From Fodinisporobacter ferrooxydans (lineage in GTDB: Bacteria; Bacillota; Bacilli; Tumebacillales; MYW30-H2): DNA of 64,000 nucleotides. Positions 30,499 to 38,941 of the stretch are shown piece after piece; positions within the stretch are counted from its first letter, which is position 1; each line of letters opens with the position of its first letter. Below the pieces are notes generated by a model, which was not told where the DNA came from, ran no database searches, and saw nothing but the letters and a program-made list of their open reading frames with translations. A program made the position numbers and the translations under genes. The stretch lies in the NCBI RefSeq assembly GCF_022818495.1, contig NZ_CP089291.1, forward strand, positions 1,785,001 through 1,849,000, in the 5' to 3' direction.

Positions 30499-32050
30499 GA
30501 AACGTGCGCTTATTAGTGTGTCTGACAAAACAGGGATTGTGGAATTGTCCAATGCGTTTGCAAAGCATGGAATTGAGATCATTTCTACCGGGGGCACCGC
30601 AAAGCTGTTGGCGCAAGCGGGTATTCCGGTCATTGGAATTTCCGACGTCACCGGATTTCCCGAGATTATGGATGGCCGCGTCAAAACGCTGCACCCGAAT
30701 ATCCATTCCGGTCTTTTGGCTGTGCGGTCCAATCCGAGCCACATGGAACAACTGGAAAAGTTGAACATTGGAACGATTGATTATGTCGTGGTAAATTTGT
30801 ATCCGTTCAAACAAACGATCAGCAAGCCGGATGTAAGCCTGGAAGAAGCGATTGAAAACATCGACATCGGCGGACCGAGCATGCTGCGGGCGGCGGCCAA
30901 GAATTACAGCGGTGTCGTCGTGCTGGTGGATGCCAATGACTACAGTTGGGTGATTGAACACCTCGATGCAAATCAACCGATCCGCGAAGAAGAACGGTTC
31001 CGTTTGGCGGCCAAAGTTTTCCGTCATACGGCTGCGTATGATGCACTGATCGCAGACTATCTGACAGAGCAAACAGGTGAAGAGTATCCGGAATCGATCA
31101 CGCTTACATATGAAAAAGCACAAGATTTGCGCTATGGGGAAAATCCTCACCAAGGAGCCGCTTTTTACCGCGAGCCGCTGACGACACATTCGTCCATTGC
31201 ATATGCCAAACAATTGCATGGCAAAGAATTGTCTTACAACAACATCAATGACGCAAACGCCGCGTTGTCGATTCTTTCCGAGTTTGCGGAACCGGCCGCA
31301 GTTGCCGTCAAGCATACCAATCCTTGCGGCGTCGGCATTGCAGATTCGATTTCTGCCGCCTTTAAAAAAGCGTACGAGGCAGATCCTGTATCTATTTTTG
31401 GCGGTATTGTGGCGCTCAATCGCACAGTCGACGGTGCGACGGCACAAGCGCTGTCGGAGATTTTCCTGGAAATCATTCTTGCTCCAGGCTATGACCCGGA
31501 CGCCTTCGAAATCTTGGCGAAGAAAAAGAACATTCGCATCATGACAGTGGATCTCCGGTCTACTGAACAAGTGCTGGCAGGCAAGGCCTGGCGGGACAAG
31601 ACGACACTGAAAGTGCAAGGCGGACTTTTGATCCAAGACCGGGATGTTCATTCCTTAAAGCGTGAAGATGTGCAAGTCGTTACAGACCGGCAGCCGACAG
31701 AAGAAGAATGGAAACAGATGCTCTTCGGCTGGAATGTTGTCAAGCATGTGAAGTCAAATGCGATCGTTTTGGTTCGCGAAGATCGGACAGTTGGCATTGG
31801 CGCCGGTCAAATGAATCGGGTAGGCGCAGCGGAGATTGCGATCCGTCAAGCGGGTGAGCTGGCGAACGGTGCAATTTTGGCCTCGGATGCGTTTTTTCCG
31901 ATGCGGGATACGGTGGATTTGGCAGCAAAGCATGGCATCACGGCGATGATTCAACCAGGCGGCTCGGTACGGGATCAAGAGTCCATCGATGCGGCAAATG
32001 CAGCCGGTATTGCCATGGTCTTTACAGGTGTGCGGCATTTTAAACATTAA
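30482..32050 (+). CDS. purH: AICAR transformylase / IMP cyclohydrolase
   Basis: The 522-residue bifunctional enzyme performs the last two steps to IMP. The N-terminal cyclohydrolase has [20 protein letters not shown] and [20 protein letters not shown]; the C-terminal transformylase has [31 protein letters not shown] and [20 protein letters not shown]. The ATG at 30482 follows GAGAAAGG. A deleted MITE lies right after its stop. Confidence 0.98.
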   Translation: MNRLAKKRALISVSDKTGIVELSNAFAKHGIEIISTGGTAKLLAQAGIPVIGISDVTGFPEIMDGRVKTLHPNIHSGLLAVRSNPSHMEQLEKLNIGTIDYVVVNLYPFKQTISKPDVSLEEAIENIDIGGPSMLRAAAKNYSGVVVLVDANDYSWVIEHLDANQPIREEERFRLAAKVFRHTAAYDALIADYLTEQTGEEYPESITLTYEKAQDLRYGENPHQGAAFYREPLTTHSSIAYAKQLHGKELSYNNINDANAALSILSEFAEPAAVAVKHTNPCGVGIADSISAAFKKAYEADPVSIFGGIVALNRTVDGATAQALSEIFLEIILAPGYDPDAFEILAKKKNIRIMTVDLRSTEQVLAGKAWRDKTTLKVQGGLLIQDRDVHSLKREDVQVVTDRQPTEEEWKQMLFGWNVVKHVKSNAIVLVREDRTVGIGAGQMNRVGAAEIAIRQAGELANGAILASDAFFPMRDTVDLAAKHGITAMIQPGGSVRDQESIDAANAAGIAMVFTGVRHFKH

Positions 32051-32051
32051 G

Positions 32052-32113
32052 TTCGTGTTCAAAAAGTGGTTAAGTAAGACACTGTGGAGTTTTGACTACT
32101 TTTTGAATATCCT
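32052..32113 (-). mobile_element. MITE-like repeat, copy 4, internally deleted (62 bp)
   Basis: Only the two ends of the element remain, joined after AAGTAAGACAC and before TGTGGAGTTTTGACTAC. It is flanked by a perfect 7-bp duplication CATTAAG (32045-32051 and 32114-32120). It occupies most of the 96-base gap between purH and purD and can fold into one long hairpin, but has no T-run. Confidence 0.88.
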
Positions 32114-32146
32114 CATTAAGAGTTTGGCGAAAAAGGAGTCCGGCAT

Positions 32147-33502
32147 ATGAAGATTTTAGTAGTGGGTTCCGGCGGCAGGGAACATGCGCTGGTCTGGAAA
32201 TTGGCGCAAAGCCCGCACCAACCGGCGATTTACTGTGCACCGGGCAATCCGGGTATTGCTGCTTTGGCAACTTGTGTGCCGATACAAGCAGATGACGTTG
32301 AACAGTTAGCGAAGTTTGCCAAGGAAGAGAGAATCGATTTGACAGTTGTCGGACCGGAAGTCGCACTGGCAAAGGGAATTGTGGATCTGTTCGAACAGCA
32401 GGACTTATTGATATTTGGGCCGAGAAAAGCAGGGGCACAAATCGAATCTTCCAAATCCTGGGCGAAACAATTGATGCTGGATGCCGGTGTGCCGACTGCC
32501 GCATATCGGGTTTTTACGGATTTGGCACAAGCACGGGATTTTATCCTGAAAGAGACGCCGCCTGTCGTGTTGAAAGCAGATGGATTGGCTGCCGGCAAAG
32601 GTGTCGTCGTGGCACAAAGTACGGAAGAGGCGCTCTCCGCATTGGATGACATGATGGCAAATCAAGTGTTTGGACAAGCAGGTGCACAGGTAGTTGTCGA
32701 ACAATATTTGACTGGCCCGGAGGCAACTCTTTTGGCATTTGTCGATGGTACTGACTATGTGCTGATGGTGCCGGCACAAGATCATAAACCGGTGTTTGAT
32801 GACAACAAAGGTCCGAATACAGGCGGCATGGGGACATATTCCCCTGTTCCCGACATGACAGATGATGTCATAAAGCAAGTGGAAACAACGATTGTTCAGC
32901 CGATATTGCAGGAGTTGAAGCAGCGGGGAATTCACTATAAAGGTGTGCTTTATACAGGACTGATGTTGACGGCAGATGGACCCTATGTGATTGAATTCAA
33001 TGCGCGCTTTGGCGATCCGGAGACACAAGTGGTCTTGCCGCGGTTGAAAACGGATCTGGTCGATATATGTCTCTCAATCGCACAATCGCCGTATGAGGAT
33101 CAGGATGTGGATCAGGATCAGAACACAGTTCAGGATCAAGAGAAAGGGACCGGTAATCCAAAGACGCCGCGATTATCAGAACTGAAGATTGAGTGGTTCG
33201 ATAACGCCGCCGTGTGTGTTGTGATAACGGCGGCAGGATATCCGGGCAATTATAAAAAAGGCGACATGATCGCGGGACTGGCTGCCGTTGAAACTGCCAG
33301 GACTGTTGTGTTTCATGCTGGAACTGCATGGCAGGACGGAGCAATTGTCACAAATGGCGGTCGTGTGCTCGGAGTCACCGGTTTCGGGGAAACATTACAG
33401 CAAGCCCGCGAACAGGCATATGCTGCAGTTCATTCCATTGAGTTTGCAGGCATGCATTACCGGACAGACATAGGCAAAAAAGCGATGGAACGGTCTAAAT
33501 AA
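32147..33502 (+). CDS. purD: GAR synthetase (phosphoribosylamine-glycine ligase)
   Basis: The 451-residue ATP-grasp enzyme joins glycine to phosphoribosylamine. It has KILVVGSGGREHALVWKLAQ, VLKADGLAAGKGVVVAQ, NTGGMGTYSPVPDMTDDV and YVIEFNARFGDPETQVVLPR. Residues ~317-340 are an extra hydrophilic insert (EDQDVDQDQNTVQDQEKG and a short tail), built on repeated GATCAGGAT-like DNA, between two otherwise normal C-terminal segments. This makes it about 25 residues longer than usual. AAAAGGAG precedes the ATG. It ends the operon. Confidence 0.96.
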   Translation: MKILVVGSGGREHALVWKLAQSPHQPAIYCAPGNPGIAALATCVPIQADDVEQLAKFAKEERIDLTVVGPEVALAKGIVDLFEQQDLLIFGPRKAGAQIESSKSWAKQLMLDAGVPTAAYRVFTDLAQARDFILKETPPVVLKADGLAAGKGVVVAQSTEEALSALDDMMANQVFGQAGAQVVVEQYLTGPEATLLAFVDGTDYVLMVPAQDHKPVFDDNKGPNTGGMGTYSPVPDMTDDVIKQVETTIVQPILQELKQRGIHYKGVLYTGLMLTADGPYVIEFNARFGDPETQVVLPRLKTDLVDICLSIAQSPYEDQDVDQDQNTVQDQEKGTGNPKTPRLSELKIEWFDNAAVCVVITAAGYPGNYKKGDMIAGLAAVETARTVVFHAGTAWQDGAIVTNGGRVLGVTGFGETLQQAREQAYAAVHSIEFAGMHYRTDIGKKAMERSK

Positions 33503-33517
33503 AACACAGCGAGGTAA

Positions 33518-33569
33518 AACCCTTGTTCCTGGAAGAAATTCGTATGACTCCAGACAAGGGTTATTTTTG
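33518..33569 (+). terminator. Terminator of the pur operon
   Basis: AAACCCTTGT pairs with ACAAGGGTT and is followed by ATTTTTG. It lies just after the purD stop. Confidence 0.8.
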
Positions 33570-33594
33570 TAAAAATGAGGAGGACCAACAAACA

Positions 33595-34503
33595 ATGAAT
33601 CGTCGTTTTCCGGCAATGATGTTAGTACTCCTCGGCGGAACAAGCTATGGATTTGTTTCAATGACTATAAAATTGTCCTATGCGCACCATTTTCAGCCGG
33701 AAGAAATGACAGATGCCCAATTTCTTATATCAGTGCTGATCTTATCGATCCTGGCAATGCTTCGGCGGGAATCGTTTTTTCGCATAAATAAAAGGGATTT
33801 TCTCCTGCTTATCCTCTTAGGGTTCATTTCTGCCGGCACAAGCGTGTTTTATTATATAAGCTTGCGATATTTGCCGGCATCGATCGCGATCGTATTGCTG
33901 TTCCAATTTTCCTGGATTGTCATGTTGTTCGACTATTTGGTGCACCGCAAAAAACCGGCGAAAGAAAAATGGTTGGCGCTTGTCTGTATTGTTCTCGGTA
34001 CATTGTTGGCTGTCGATATTTTTCATGCGGATCTGCACGACATTTCATTTGTGGGTATCCTCCTTGGGTTTTTATCGGGATTCCTATATGCCGCGTTTTT
34101 ATTTGGAACTTCTTATCTCAAAACACAGGCAGTCCCTTTTGCAAGCAGTGCGGTGATCAATTTCGTGGCGGCGAGTATTGTCTGCAGTATCTATCCTCCT
34201 GTATTTTTGTGGCAGGGAGCACTGGCTGCAGGTCTTTGGAAGTGGGCATTGTTTGTCGGCTTATTAAGCCAGACAATACCGCCGTTGTGTTTCACTCTCG
34301 GCACTCCTGTGATTGGCGGGAGTGTTGCAGGCGTACTTGGTTCGATCGAATTGCCGGTCGCAGTTATAAGTTCGTACTTTTTCTTAGGGGAATCTGTCAA
34401 TGTCATTCAGTGGCTTGGAGTTACGAGTATAGTATTGGGAATCGTCATATCCGAATACAGACAGTTTTTAAAGTTTAGAAAGACACGGCAAGCGTTTCAT
34501 TGA
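33595..34503 (+). CDS. EamA/DMT-superfamily membrane transporter
   Basis: The 302-residue protein has ten predicted membrane helices in two EamA repeats. Typical features are LGGTSYGFVSMTIKLSYAH at the first helix, ILLGFLSGFLYAAFLF mid-way and GVLGSIELPVAVISSYFFLG near the end. The substrate is unknown; DMT members export metabolites or drugs. The ATG at 33595 follows GAGGAGGACC. An upstream in-frame ATG lies inside the pur terminator and is rejected. Confidence 0.85.
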   Translation: MNRRFPAMMLVLLGGTSYGFVSMTIKLSYAHHFQPEEMTDAQFLISVLILSILAMLRRESFFRINKRDFLLLILLGFISAGTSVFYYISLRYLPASIAIVLLFQFSWIVMLFDYLVHRKKPAKEKWLALVCIVLGTLLAVDIFHADLHDISFVGILLGFLSGFLYAAFLFGTSYLKTQAVPFASSAVINFVAASIVCSIYPPVFLWQGALAAGLWKWALFVGLLSQTIPPLCFTLGTPVIGGSVAGVLGSIELPVAVISSYFFLGESVNVIQWLGVTSIVLGIVISEYRQFLKFRKTRQAFH

Positions 34504-34565
34504 CTGTTTGATGGAATGGCGGGATATTTCAAAAATGTTTTTGAAAATAATATTCGAAAATACTA

Positions 34566-34595
34566 TTGCTATTTGTTTTCAGGATATGATATACT
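34566..34595 (+). promoter_or_regulatory. Promoter of the tRNA cluster
   Basis: TTGCTA (34566-34571) and TATACT (34590-34595) have an 18-base spacer and end 15 bases before tRNA-Lys. Confidence 0.6.
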
Positions 34596-34609
34596 AAAAA
34601 ACGTCTCAA

Positions 34610-34682
34610 GAGCCATTAGCTCAGTTGGTAGAGCACCTGACTTTTAATCAGGGTGTCGCTGGTTCGAGTCCAGCATGGCTCA
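34610..34682 (+). tRNA. tRNA-Lys (TTT)
   Basis: The 73-base cloverleaf has acceptor stem GAGCCAT/ATGGCTC, D-loop AGCTCAGTTGGTAGAGC, anticodon loop CTTTTAA (anticodon TTT) and T-arm GGTTCGAGTCC. No CCA is encoded. Confidence 0.97.
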
Positions 34683-34746
34683 TCCTATTGACGTTTTAAA
34701 ATGTATGATATATATTGCAAGTTGTAGAGTCCTATGTATATCCTGT

Positions 34747-34821
34747 GCGGAAATAGCTCAGTGGTAGAGCATCGCCTTGCCAAGGCGAGGGCCGCGGGTT
34801 CGAGTCCCGTTTTCCGCTCCA
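34747..34821 (+). tRNA. tRNA-Gly (GCC)
   Basis: The acceptor GCGGAAA/TTTCCGC, anticodon loop TTGCCAA (GCC) and T-loop GGTTCGAGTCC are complete. The CCA end is encoded (34819-34821), unlike in its two neighbours. Confidence 0.97.
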
Positions 34822-34824
34822 TAG

Positions 34825-34898
34825 GGGCCCATAGCTCAGTTGGTCAGAGCGGCCGGCTCATAACCGGTTGGTCCTAGGTTCGAGTCCTAGTGGGCCCA
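34825..34898 (+). tRNA. tRNA with CAT anticodon (Ile2 or elongator Met)
   Basis: The 74-base cloverleaf has GGGCCCA/TGGGCCC acceptor and anticodon loop CTCATAA. A CAT anticodon can be Met or, after lysidine modification, Ile. The GGCTCATAACC arm resembles tRNA-Ile2 of other Bacillota, but this is not decisive. It lacks the unpaired first base of initiator tRNA. Confidence 0.9.
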
Positions 34899-34907
34899 TC
34901 ATATGAT

Positions 34908-34954
34908 AAAACCTCTTTCGAATCTTGTAATGAGATTTGGAAAGAGGTTTTTTA
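34908..34954 (+). terminator. Terminator of the tRNA cluster
   Basis: AAACCTCTTTC pairs with GGAAAGAGGTTT and is followed by TTTATT. An A-rich start means it may also serve the convergent XRE gene. Confidence 0.85.
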
Positions 34955-34972
34955 TTGTGTATGTCTAACCGA

Positions 34973-35386
34973 TTAAGAATTCCGTTGTTCTTGGCGTTTT
35001 AAAAATTGGGCAATGGCTTCCAAGATCGCTGTCTGCGATGCCTGCTGTTCATATATTTCTTTGATTTCCTTGGCTAAATGAATATAAGGCGTCGAGTCTT
35101 CTTTTAAAACAAAATTTTTAAGTTCGTTGGAAAGCTGTTCAAACGAAATATAGCTTGGCAAGTCGTTTGCATCCTGTGATTGCTCATCATCAAAAAAATA
35201 CTGCACAGAAACGCCGAGGGCATTTGCTAGTTTTTGCATAATCGTCATGGACGGTTTTGTCCGTTCTCCCCGTTCCAATGAAGAAATATGGCTGATTGAG
35301 CATCCGGAACGCTTGGATAAATCGGCTATTGTCCATCCGTGATTCAGCCGTAATTCTTTAAGCTTTAACCCAAGTGGAGTACTCAC
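34973..35386 (-). CDS. XRE-family transcriptional regulator (SinR-like)
   Basis: The 137-residue protein has an N-terminal XRE helix-turn-helix (about 8-62: LKLKELRLNHGWTIADLSKR, then SGCSISHISSLERGERTKPS) and a ~70-residue helical C-terminal part that may mediate dimerisation or partner binding, like SinR. The GTG at 35386 is selected because GGAGGT lies 6-7 bases upstream; a longer frame has no ribosome site. It is divergent from a second XRE gene, and the intergenic region carries TTACAC-AAAT-GTGTAA-like palindromes likely bound by one of the two proteins. Confidence 0.88.
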   Translation of the reverse strand: MSTPLGLKLKELRLNHGWTIADLSKRSGCSISHISSLERGERTKPSMTIMQKLANALGVSVQYFFDDEQSQDANDLPSYISFEQLSNELKNFVLKEDSTPYIHLAKEIKEIYEQQASQTAILEAIAQFLKRQEQRNS

Positions 35387-35474
35387 TGTGCTACCTCCAA
35401 AAATTCCAGAATGATGTAAGAGGATTATGAATCGTTTGGAATACAAGCATCTGTTAGCTTCTATTATATCGATG

Positions 35475-35490
35475 TTACACAAATGTGTAA
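35475..35490. promoter_or_regulatory. Palindrome upstream of the minus-strand XRE gene
   Basis: TTACACAAATGTGTAA has 6-base arms around AAAT. The same design recurs twice at 35604-35640. It lies about 90 bases before the GTG start at 35386. Confidence 0.5.
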
Positions 35491-35603
35491 ACTGGAGGTT
35501 TCCAATTTTAAGATGAACAGTTAGAAAATTGAAGATAAAAGAATGTAGATTGCTTAAATTAACGTATAGCAAACATGAAGTTTTTTGCCAAACTGCGTAA
35601 AAT

Positions 35604-35640
35604 ATACTCAAATGAGTAATTATGATTTACAACTGTGTAA
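35604..35640. promoter_or_regulatory. Two further palindromes upstream of the plus-strand XRE gene
   Basis: TACTC-AAAT-GAGTA (35605-35618) and TTACA-ACTG-TGTAA (35627-35640) share arm length and 4-base spacer with the site at 35475. Their centres are 22 bases apart, about two helical turns, and 50-80 bases before the ATG at 35689. Confidence 0.5.
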
Positions 35641-35688
35641 TTTCGACACCGGATGTCCAAAAGAGTATATGGCAGGTGAGGTAAAGCT

Positions 35689-35889
35689 ATGAATCGGGAA
35701 CGTTTGGCTGGACGGATTCGCCAGAGACGGCAACAATTGGGGTTATCTGTGAAGGAATTAGCGAAGCGGGCGGGTGTTTCAGCAAGTTATATTTATGCGA
35801 TAGAAGCGGGGATGCGGGGGTCCAGTATTGAGAAATTATCTGCGATTGCAAAGGAGTTGAATATTCCGATTCAAACATTATTGGAATAA
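35689..35889 (+). CDS. Small XRE-family DNA-binding protein
   Basis: The 66-residue protein is almost only a helix-turn-helix: RLAGRIRQRRQQLGLSVKEL, AKRAGVSASYIYAIEAGMRG and SSIEKLSAIAKELNIPIQTL. It resembles stand-alone Cro/CI-type repressors. AGGTGAGG precedes the ATG. It is divergent from a longer XRE regulator and the palindromes between them suggest mutual or auto-control. Targets elsewhere cannot be seen. Confidence 0.9.
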   Translation: MNRERLAGRIRQRRQQLGLSVKELAKRAGVSASYIYAIEAGMRGSSIEKLSAIAKELNIPIQTLLE

Positions 35890-36056
35890 TCCTGACAAAT
35901 CGATACCATTCCTTTTAGGTGTTCCGTTCAGGAAGTTGATTTGCAGCAAGAAGGAAACCCCTCATGAATGTCGAAAATTTTTTATACAACTCTAAAGAAG
36001 TAGAGTTGTAAAGCTTTAATGAAAAAAAGTATGATACAAGCATGGGGGTAATCGAC

Positions 36057-36353
36057 ATGCAATTGGATAAACTTCGGGATTCTACAATTGATCAATTATT
36101 TGAAGCAATTTTAACGCTGAAGTCTGTAGAAGAATGTTATCAATTTTTTGATGACTTATGTACGGTGAATGAAATACAATCCCTGGCTCAGCGGCTGGAA
36201 GTGGCACGGATGCTTGGAAAAGGTTTTACATATAATCAAATTGAATCAGAAACAGGCGCGAGTACCGCTACCATCAGCCGTGTCAAACGATGTTTGAATT
36301 ATGGTACAGACGGATACAAGATGGTATTGGAGCGATTGACGGAAACAAAGTGA
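36057..36353 (+). CDS. YerC/YecD-family TrpR-like regulator
   Basis: The 98-residue protein matches the TrpR-related YerC/YecD family: VEECYQFFDDLCTVNEIQSL, AQRLEVARMLGKGFTYNQIE and SETGASTATISRVKRCLNYG, the last being the recognition helix-turn-helix. The ATG at 36057 is preferred over 36042 because GGGGGT lies 7 bases before it. Members are conserved in Bacillota beside pcrA or purine genes; the role remains poorly known. A terminator follows. Confidence 0.9.
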   Translation: MQLDKLRDSTIDQLFEAILTLKSVEECYQFFDDLCTVNEIQSLAQRLEVARMLGKGFTYNQIESETGASTATISRVKRCLNYGTDGYKMVLERLTETK

Positions 36354-36362
36354 AAATAACGG

Positions 36363-36409
36363 CCACTGAAGCATTCATCTGAAATATTCAGTGGTTTTTC
36401 ATTTTTTTA
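36363..36409 (+). terminator. Terminator after the YerC-like gene
   Basis: CCACTGAA pairs with TTCAGTGG and is followed by TTTTTCATTTTTTT. Confidence 0.85.
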
Positions 36410-36490
36410 TCGCATTTGGGAGCAAAATAGATAGTATGCTGTTGTATCGTTTGCATTGAATTTGCATTTCGCAAAGGGGGTTTTGTTTGC

Positions 36491-37426
36491 TTGGATACAT
36501 CGACACACGGGGGTGTAGAGCAATATAATGCCAAGTTAATGGTTACGTTCTGTTTGACGCTGGTACTTTTTTTGATCGAGGTCATTGGGGGATTTGTTTC
36601 ACACAGCTTGGCATTGCTCTCAGATGCCGCTCATGTACTGACAGATCTGCTGTCGACGGCGTTGACCTGGTATGCATTAAAACAAACGCAAAAACCGGCA
36701 AATCGCGGAATGACATTTGGGTATCATCGAGCAAGTGTCATTGCCGCTTTTGGCAATACGGGCACACTGATTTTATTATCTTTTTGGATCCTGGGAGAAG
36801 CGATTGTACGGCTTTTCCAACCGGAACCGATCGCGTTTTCCACGATGATCGGAGCAGCAGGGATCGGGTTATTGATCAATCTGATCATCGTCTTTTTATT
36901 GACGCGGGGAGAAGCGAATTTAAATATTCGCTCGGCGATTTTGCACTTTATTGGAGATGCGGCTGCTTCGATCGGAGTCATTACAGGCGCGATCGTCATT
37001 CATCTGACCGATTGGTATCCGATTGATCCCATCCTGTCTGTGATGATTGCCTTTTTATTATCCTGGAATGCCCGCAAAATCCTGAAGGAAGCCATCCATA
37101 TCTTAATGGAGGGCGTCCCGAAAGAAATCGATCCTTTAGATGTGATCGAGGAGTTGAAAACAATTGAGGGCATTCGTGATGTGCATGACTTGCATATTTG
37201 GGGTGTCAGCGATGAACACGTAGCGATGACTTGTCATCTGGTGATTCAGCCGACGATGACGATTGAAAAAGCACAACATACATTAGACGGGGCAACGGAA
37301 CTCCTGCGCTCGAAATTTAACATTGGCCACCCGACGTTGCAGTTGGAAACAGAGTCACATCCACACCATGAAGGATTGCTGCACGGTGAGAATGCGGCTG
37401 ATCCGCCTCATGCAGAAATTGATTAG
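36491..37426 (+). CDS. Cation diffusion facilitator (CzcD type)
   Basis: The 311-residue protein has six membrane helices and the two metal-site motifs SDAAHVLTD and HFIGDAAAS (HxxxD and D-H pairs of CDF exporters). A cytoplasmic ferredoxin-like C-terminal domain (VIEELKTIEGIRDVHDLHIW) and a His-rich tail (SHPHHEGLLHG) follow. It exchanges Zn, Co or Cd for protons. It starts at TTG 36491, with AAAGGGGG about 12 bases upstream, so the exact start is less certain. Confidence 0.92.
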   Translation: MDTSTHGGVEQYNAKLMVTFCLTLVLFLIEVIGGFVSHSLALLSDAAHVLTDLLSTALTWYALKQTQKPANRGMTFGYHRASVIAAFGNTGTLILLSFWILGEAIVRLFQPEPIAFSTMIGAAGIGLLINLIIVFLLTRGEANLNIRSAILHFIGDAAASIGVITGAIVIHLTDWYPIDPILSVMIAFLLSWNARKILKEAIHILMEGVPKEIDPLDVIEELKTIEGIRDVHDLHIWGVSDEHVAMTCHLVIQPTMTIEKAQHTLDGATELLRSKFNIGHPTLQLETESHPHHEGLLHGENAADPPHAEID

Positions 37427-37530
37427 CAGAAATTGATTTATGGAAGCGGAAGGAATTCCTTGCAGACGATTGAGAGGAAGTGTGGTAGGATAAACAGTTG
37501 ATGGGAGTCTTAATTGCAAGAGGGAATCGA

Positions 37531-38844
37531 ATGAACACGACAAAGAAACGTATTTTTTTTACATTTGCAAATAAAATCGCATTATCCGTTTTGGGGCTCG
37601 TCAGCAGCGTGCTGATTGCCAGATATTTAGGAGTGGATCAACGCGGGGTATACAATGATGCGACTGTGTACGCCAGTGTGTATGCAGCTTTTTTTGGCGG
37701 GTTCGGCTCATTTGTCCCGTATGCCATTACACGCCTGAAATTAAAAGTGAACAGCGTGCAGACAGTCGCGAATTTTTTTCTGGCCTGTGTGTCGATTTTG
37801 ACAGTATTGTGTTTGCCGGTTGGCTTCATGCTACATAAGATATCGTTGGAGTATCAAGTTCTTTCCATTCCCTATTTGCTGATTGCCGCGCCGTTTATTA
37901 TGGGATTCGGATTTTTCAGCCGTCTGCTGCAGGGCTTAAATGAAATCGAGAAACTGAACAAAGCAAATATCGCACAAAACATTGCGTTCTTGGTGCTGAC
38001 GGCATTCGCATTCTTTTTTATGCGGAATCATTCCGATTATTATAAACTGAACTTGATTTTGGCTTTATGGGCGATTTCCAATGTCATATCGTTTTTTTAT
38101 TCTGTTTATTTGTCTCGCCGGGCTTGTGATATTACACTGGCAGCCAAGTGGGATGGGGAAACTGGCAGGCAGATGCTCGGATTCGGTAGCAATATAGCGG
38201 TCGGCAACTTGATTGAACGGGTGAATTATCGCGCCGATTACTTTATGGTCGATCTTTTGCACAGGCAAAAAAGCATTTACGGAATTTCCGTCACGGCGTC
38301 TGAAGTCATGAACTTTGTGGCGGGCACTGTCACAAGTGTGATTTACACGAAAATCTCCGGTGCGGAAGCTGTGGAATCCCAGCAAGTGACGGCACGGGTC
38401 TTTCGCATTACTGCGATTGTGTCGTTGCTGATCGGCATTTGCGGCGTCTTGCTAAGCGGATTGATTCCCATCGTGTACAGCCGCAAATACGCAGGCGCGG
38501 TGGCTCCTTTTACCATCTTGGTATTCGGTGTGGCGTTGTATGGGCTAAATACGATCTTTACGACGTATTTTACCAACCAATTGTCCAAACCGCGGATTGC
38601 CATATATTTGGACATGACTGCGATCGTCGTAAACGTGGCGGCTTGTTATCTGCTTATCCCAAGGCTTGATTTAATCGGTGCCGCCATCGGATCGTTTTTG
38701 GGGTACGGTTCCGAATGTTTGCTGGCTATGTTCCTGTTTTTAAAATCTTCCAACATGCGATTCGTGGATTTGGTCTGGATGAGCAAAGAGGATTGGAATT
38801 TGATTTTCCGTATGACACAAAGGCGGAAATCGAAGGATCGTTGA
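37531..38844 (+). CDS. Polysaccharide flippase-type membrane protein (Wzx/MVF superfamily)
   Basis: The 437-residue protein has 12-14 predicted helices and begins FFTFANKIALSVLGLVSSVL, IARYLGVDQRGVYN, the N-terminal pattern of lipid-linked oligosaccharide flippases. Arg/Tyr-rich NYRADYFMVDLL lies mid-protein. No glycosyltransferase genes adjoin it, so the substrate is unknown. The ATG at 37531 with AGAGGGAA is preferred to in-frame starts 30-33 bases earlier. Confidence 0.82.
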   Translation: MNTTKKRIFFTFANKIALSVLGLVSSVLIARYLGVDQRGVYNDATVYASVYAAFFGGFGSFVPYAITRLKLKVNSVQTVANFFLACVSILTVLCLPVGFMLHKISLEYQVLSIPYLLIAAPFIMGFGFFSRLLQGLNEIEKLNKANIAQNIAFLVLTAFAFFFMRNHSDYYKLNLILALWAISNVISFFYSVYLSRRACDITLAAKWDGETGRQMLGFGSNIAVGNLIERVNYRADYFMVDLLHRQKSIYGISVTASEVMNFVAGTVTSVIYTKISGAEAVESQQVTARVFRITAIVSLLIGICGVLLSGLIPIVYSRKYAGAVAPFTILVFGVALYGLNTIFTTYFTNQLSKPRIAIYLDMTAIVVNVAACYLLIPRLDLIGAAIGSFLGYGSECLLAMFLFLKSSNMRFVDLVWMSKEDWNLIFRMTQRRKSKDR

Positions 38845-38941
38845 TGAGAAATAATGTTTATTTTGATGAAAGTACAGCGTTATTTTGTGGTATAGTGTAA
38901 AGTTGTAGAGAGTCTTAGGCCTGTTGACAGGAGGAAAAAAT

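Noticed and set aside
30449-31651. A 400-codon minus-strand frame
   Set aside because: It is antisense to purH, with no family motif or translation signal.
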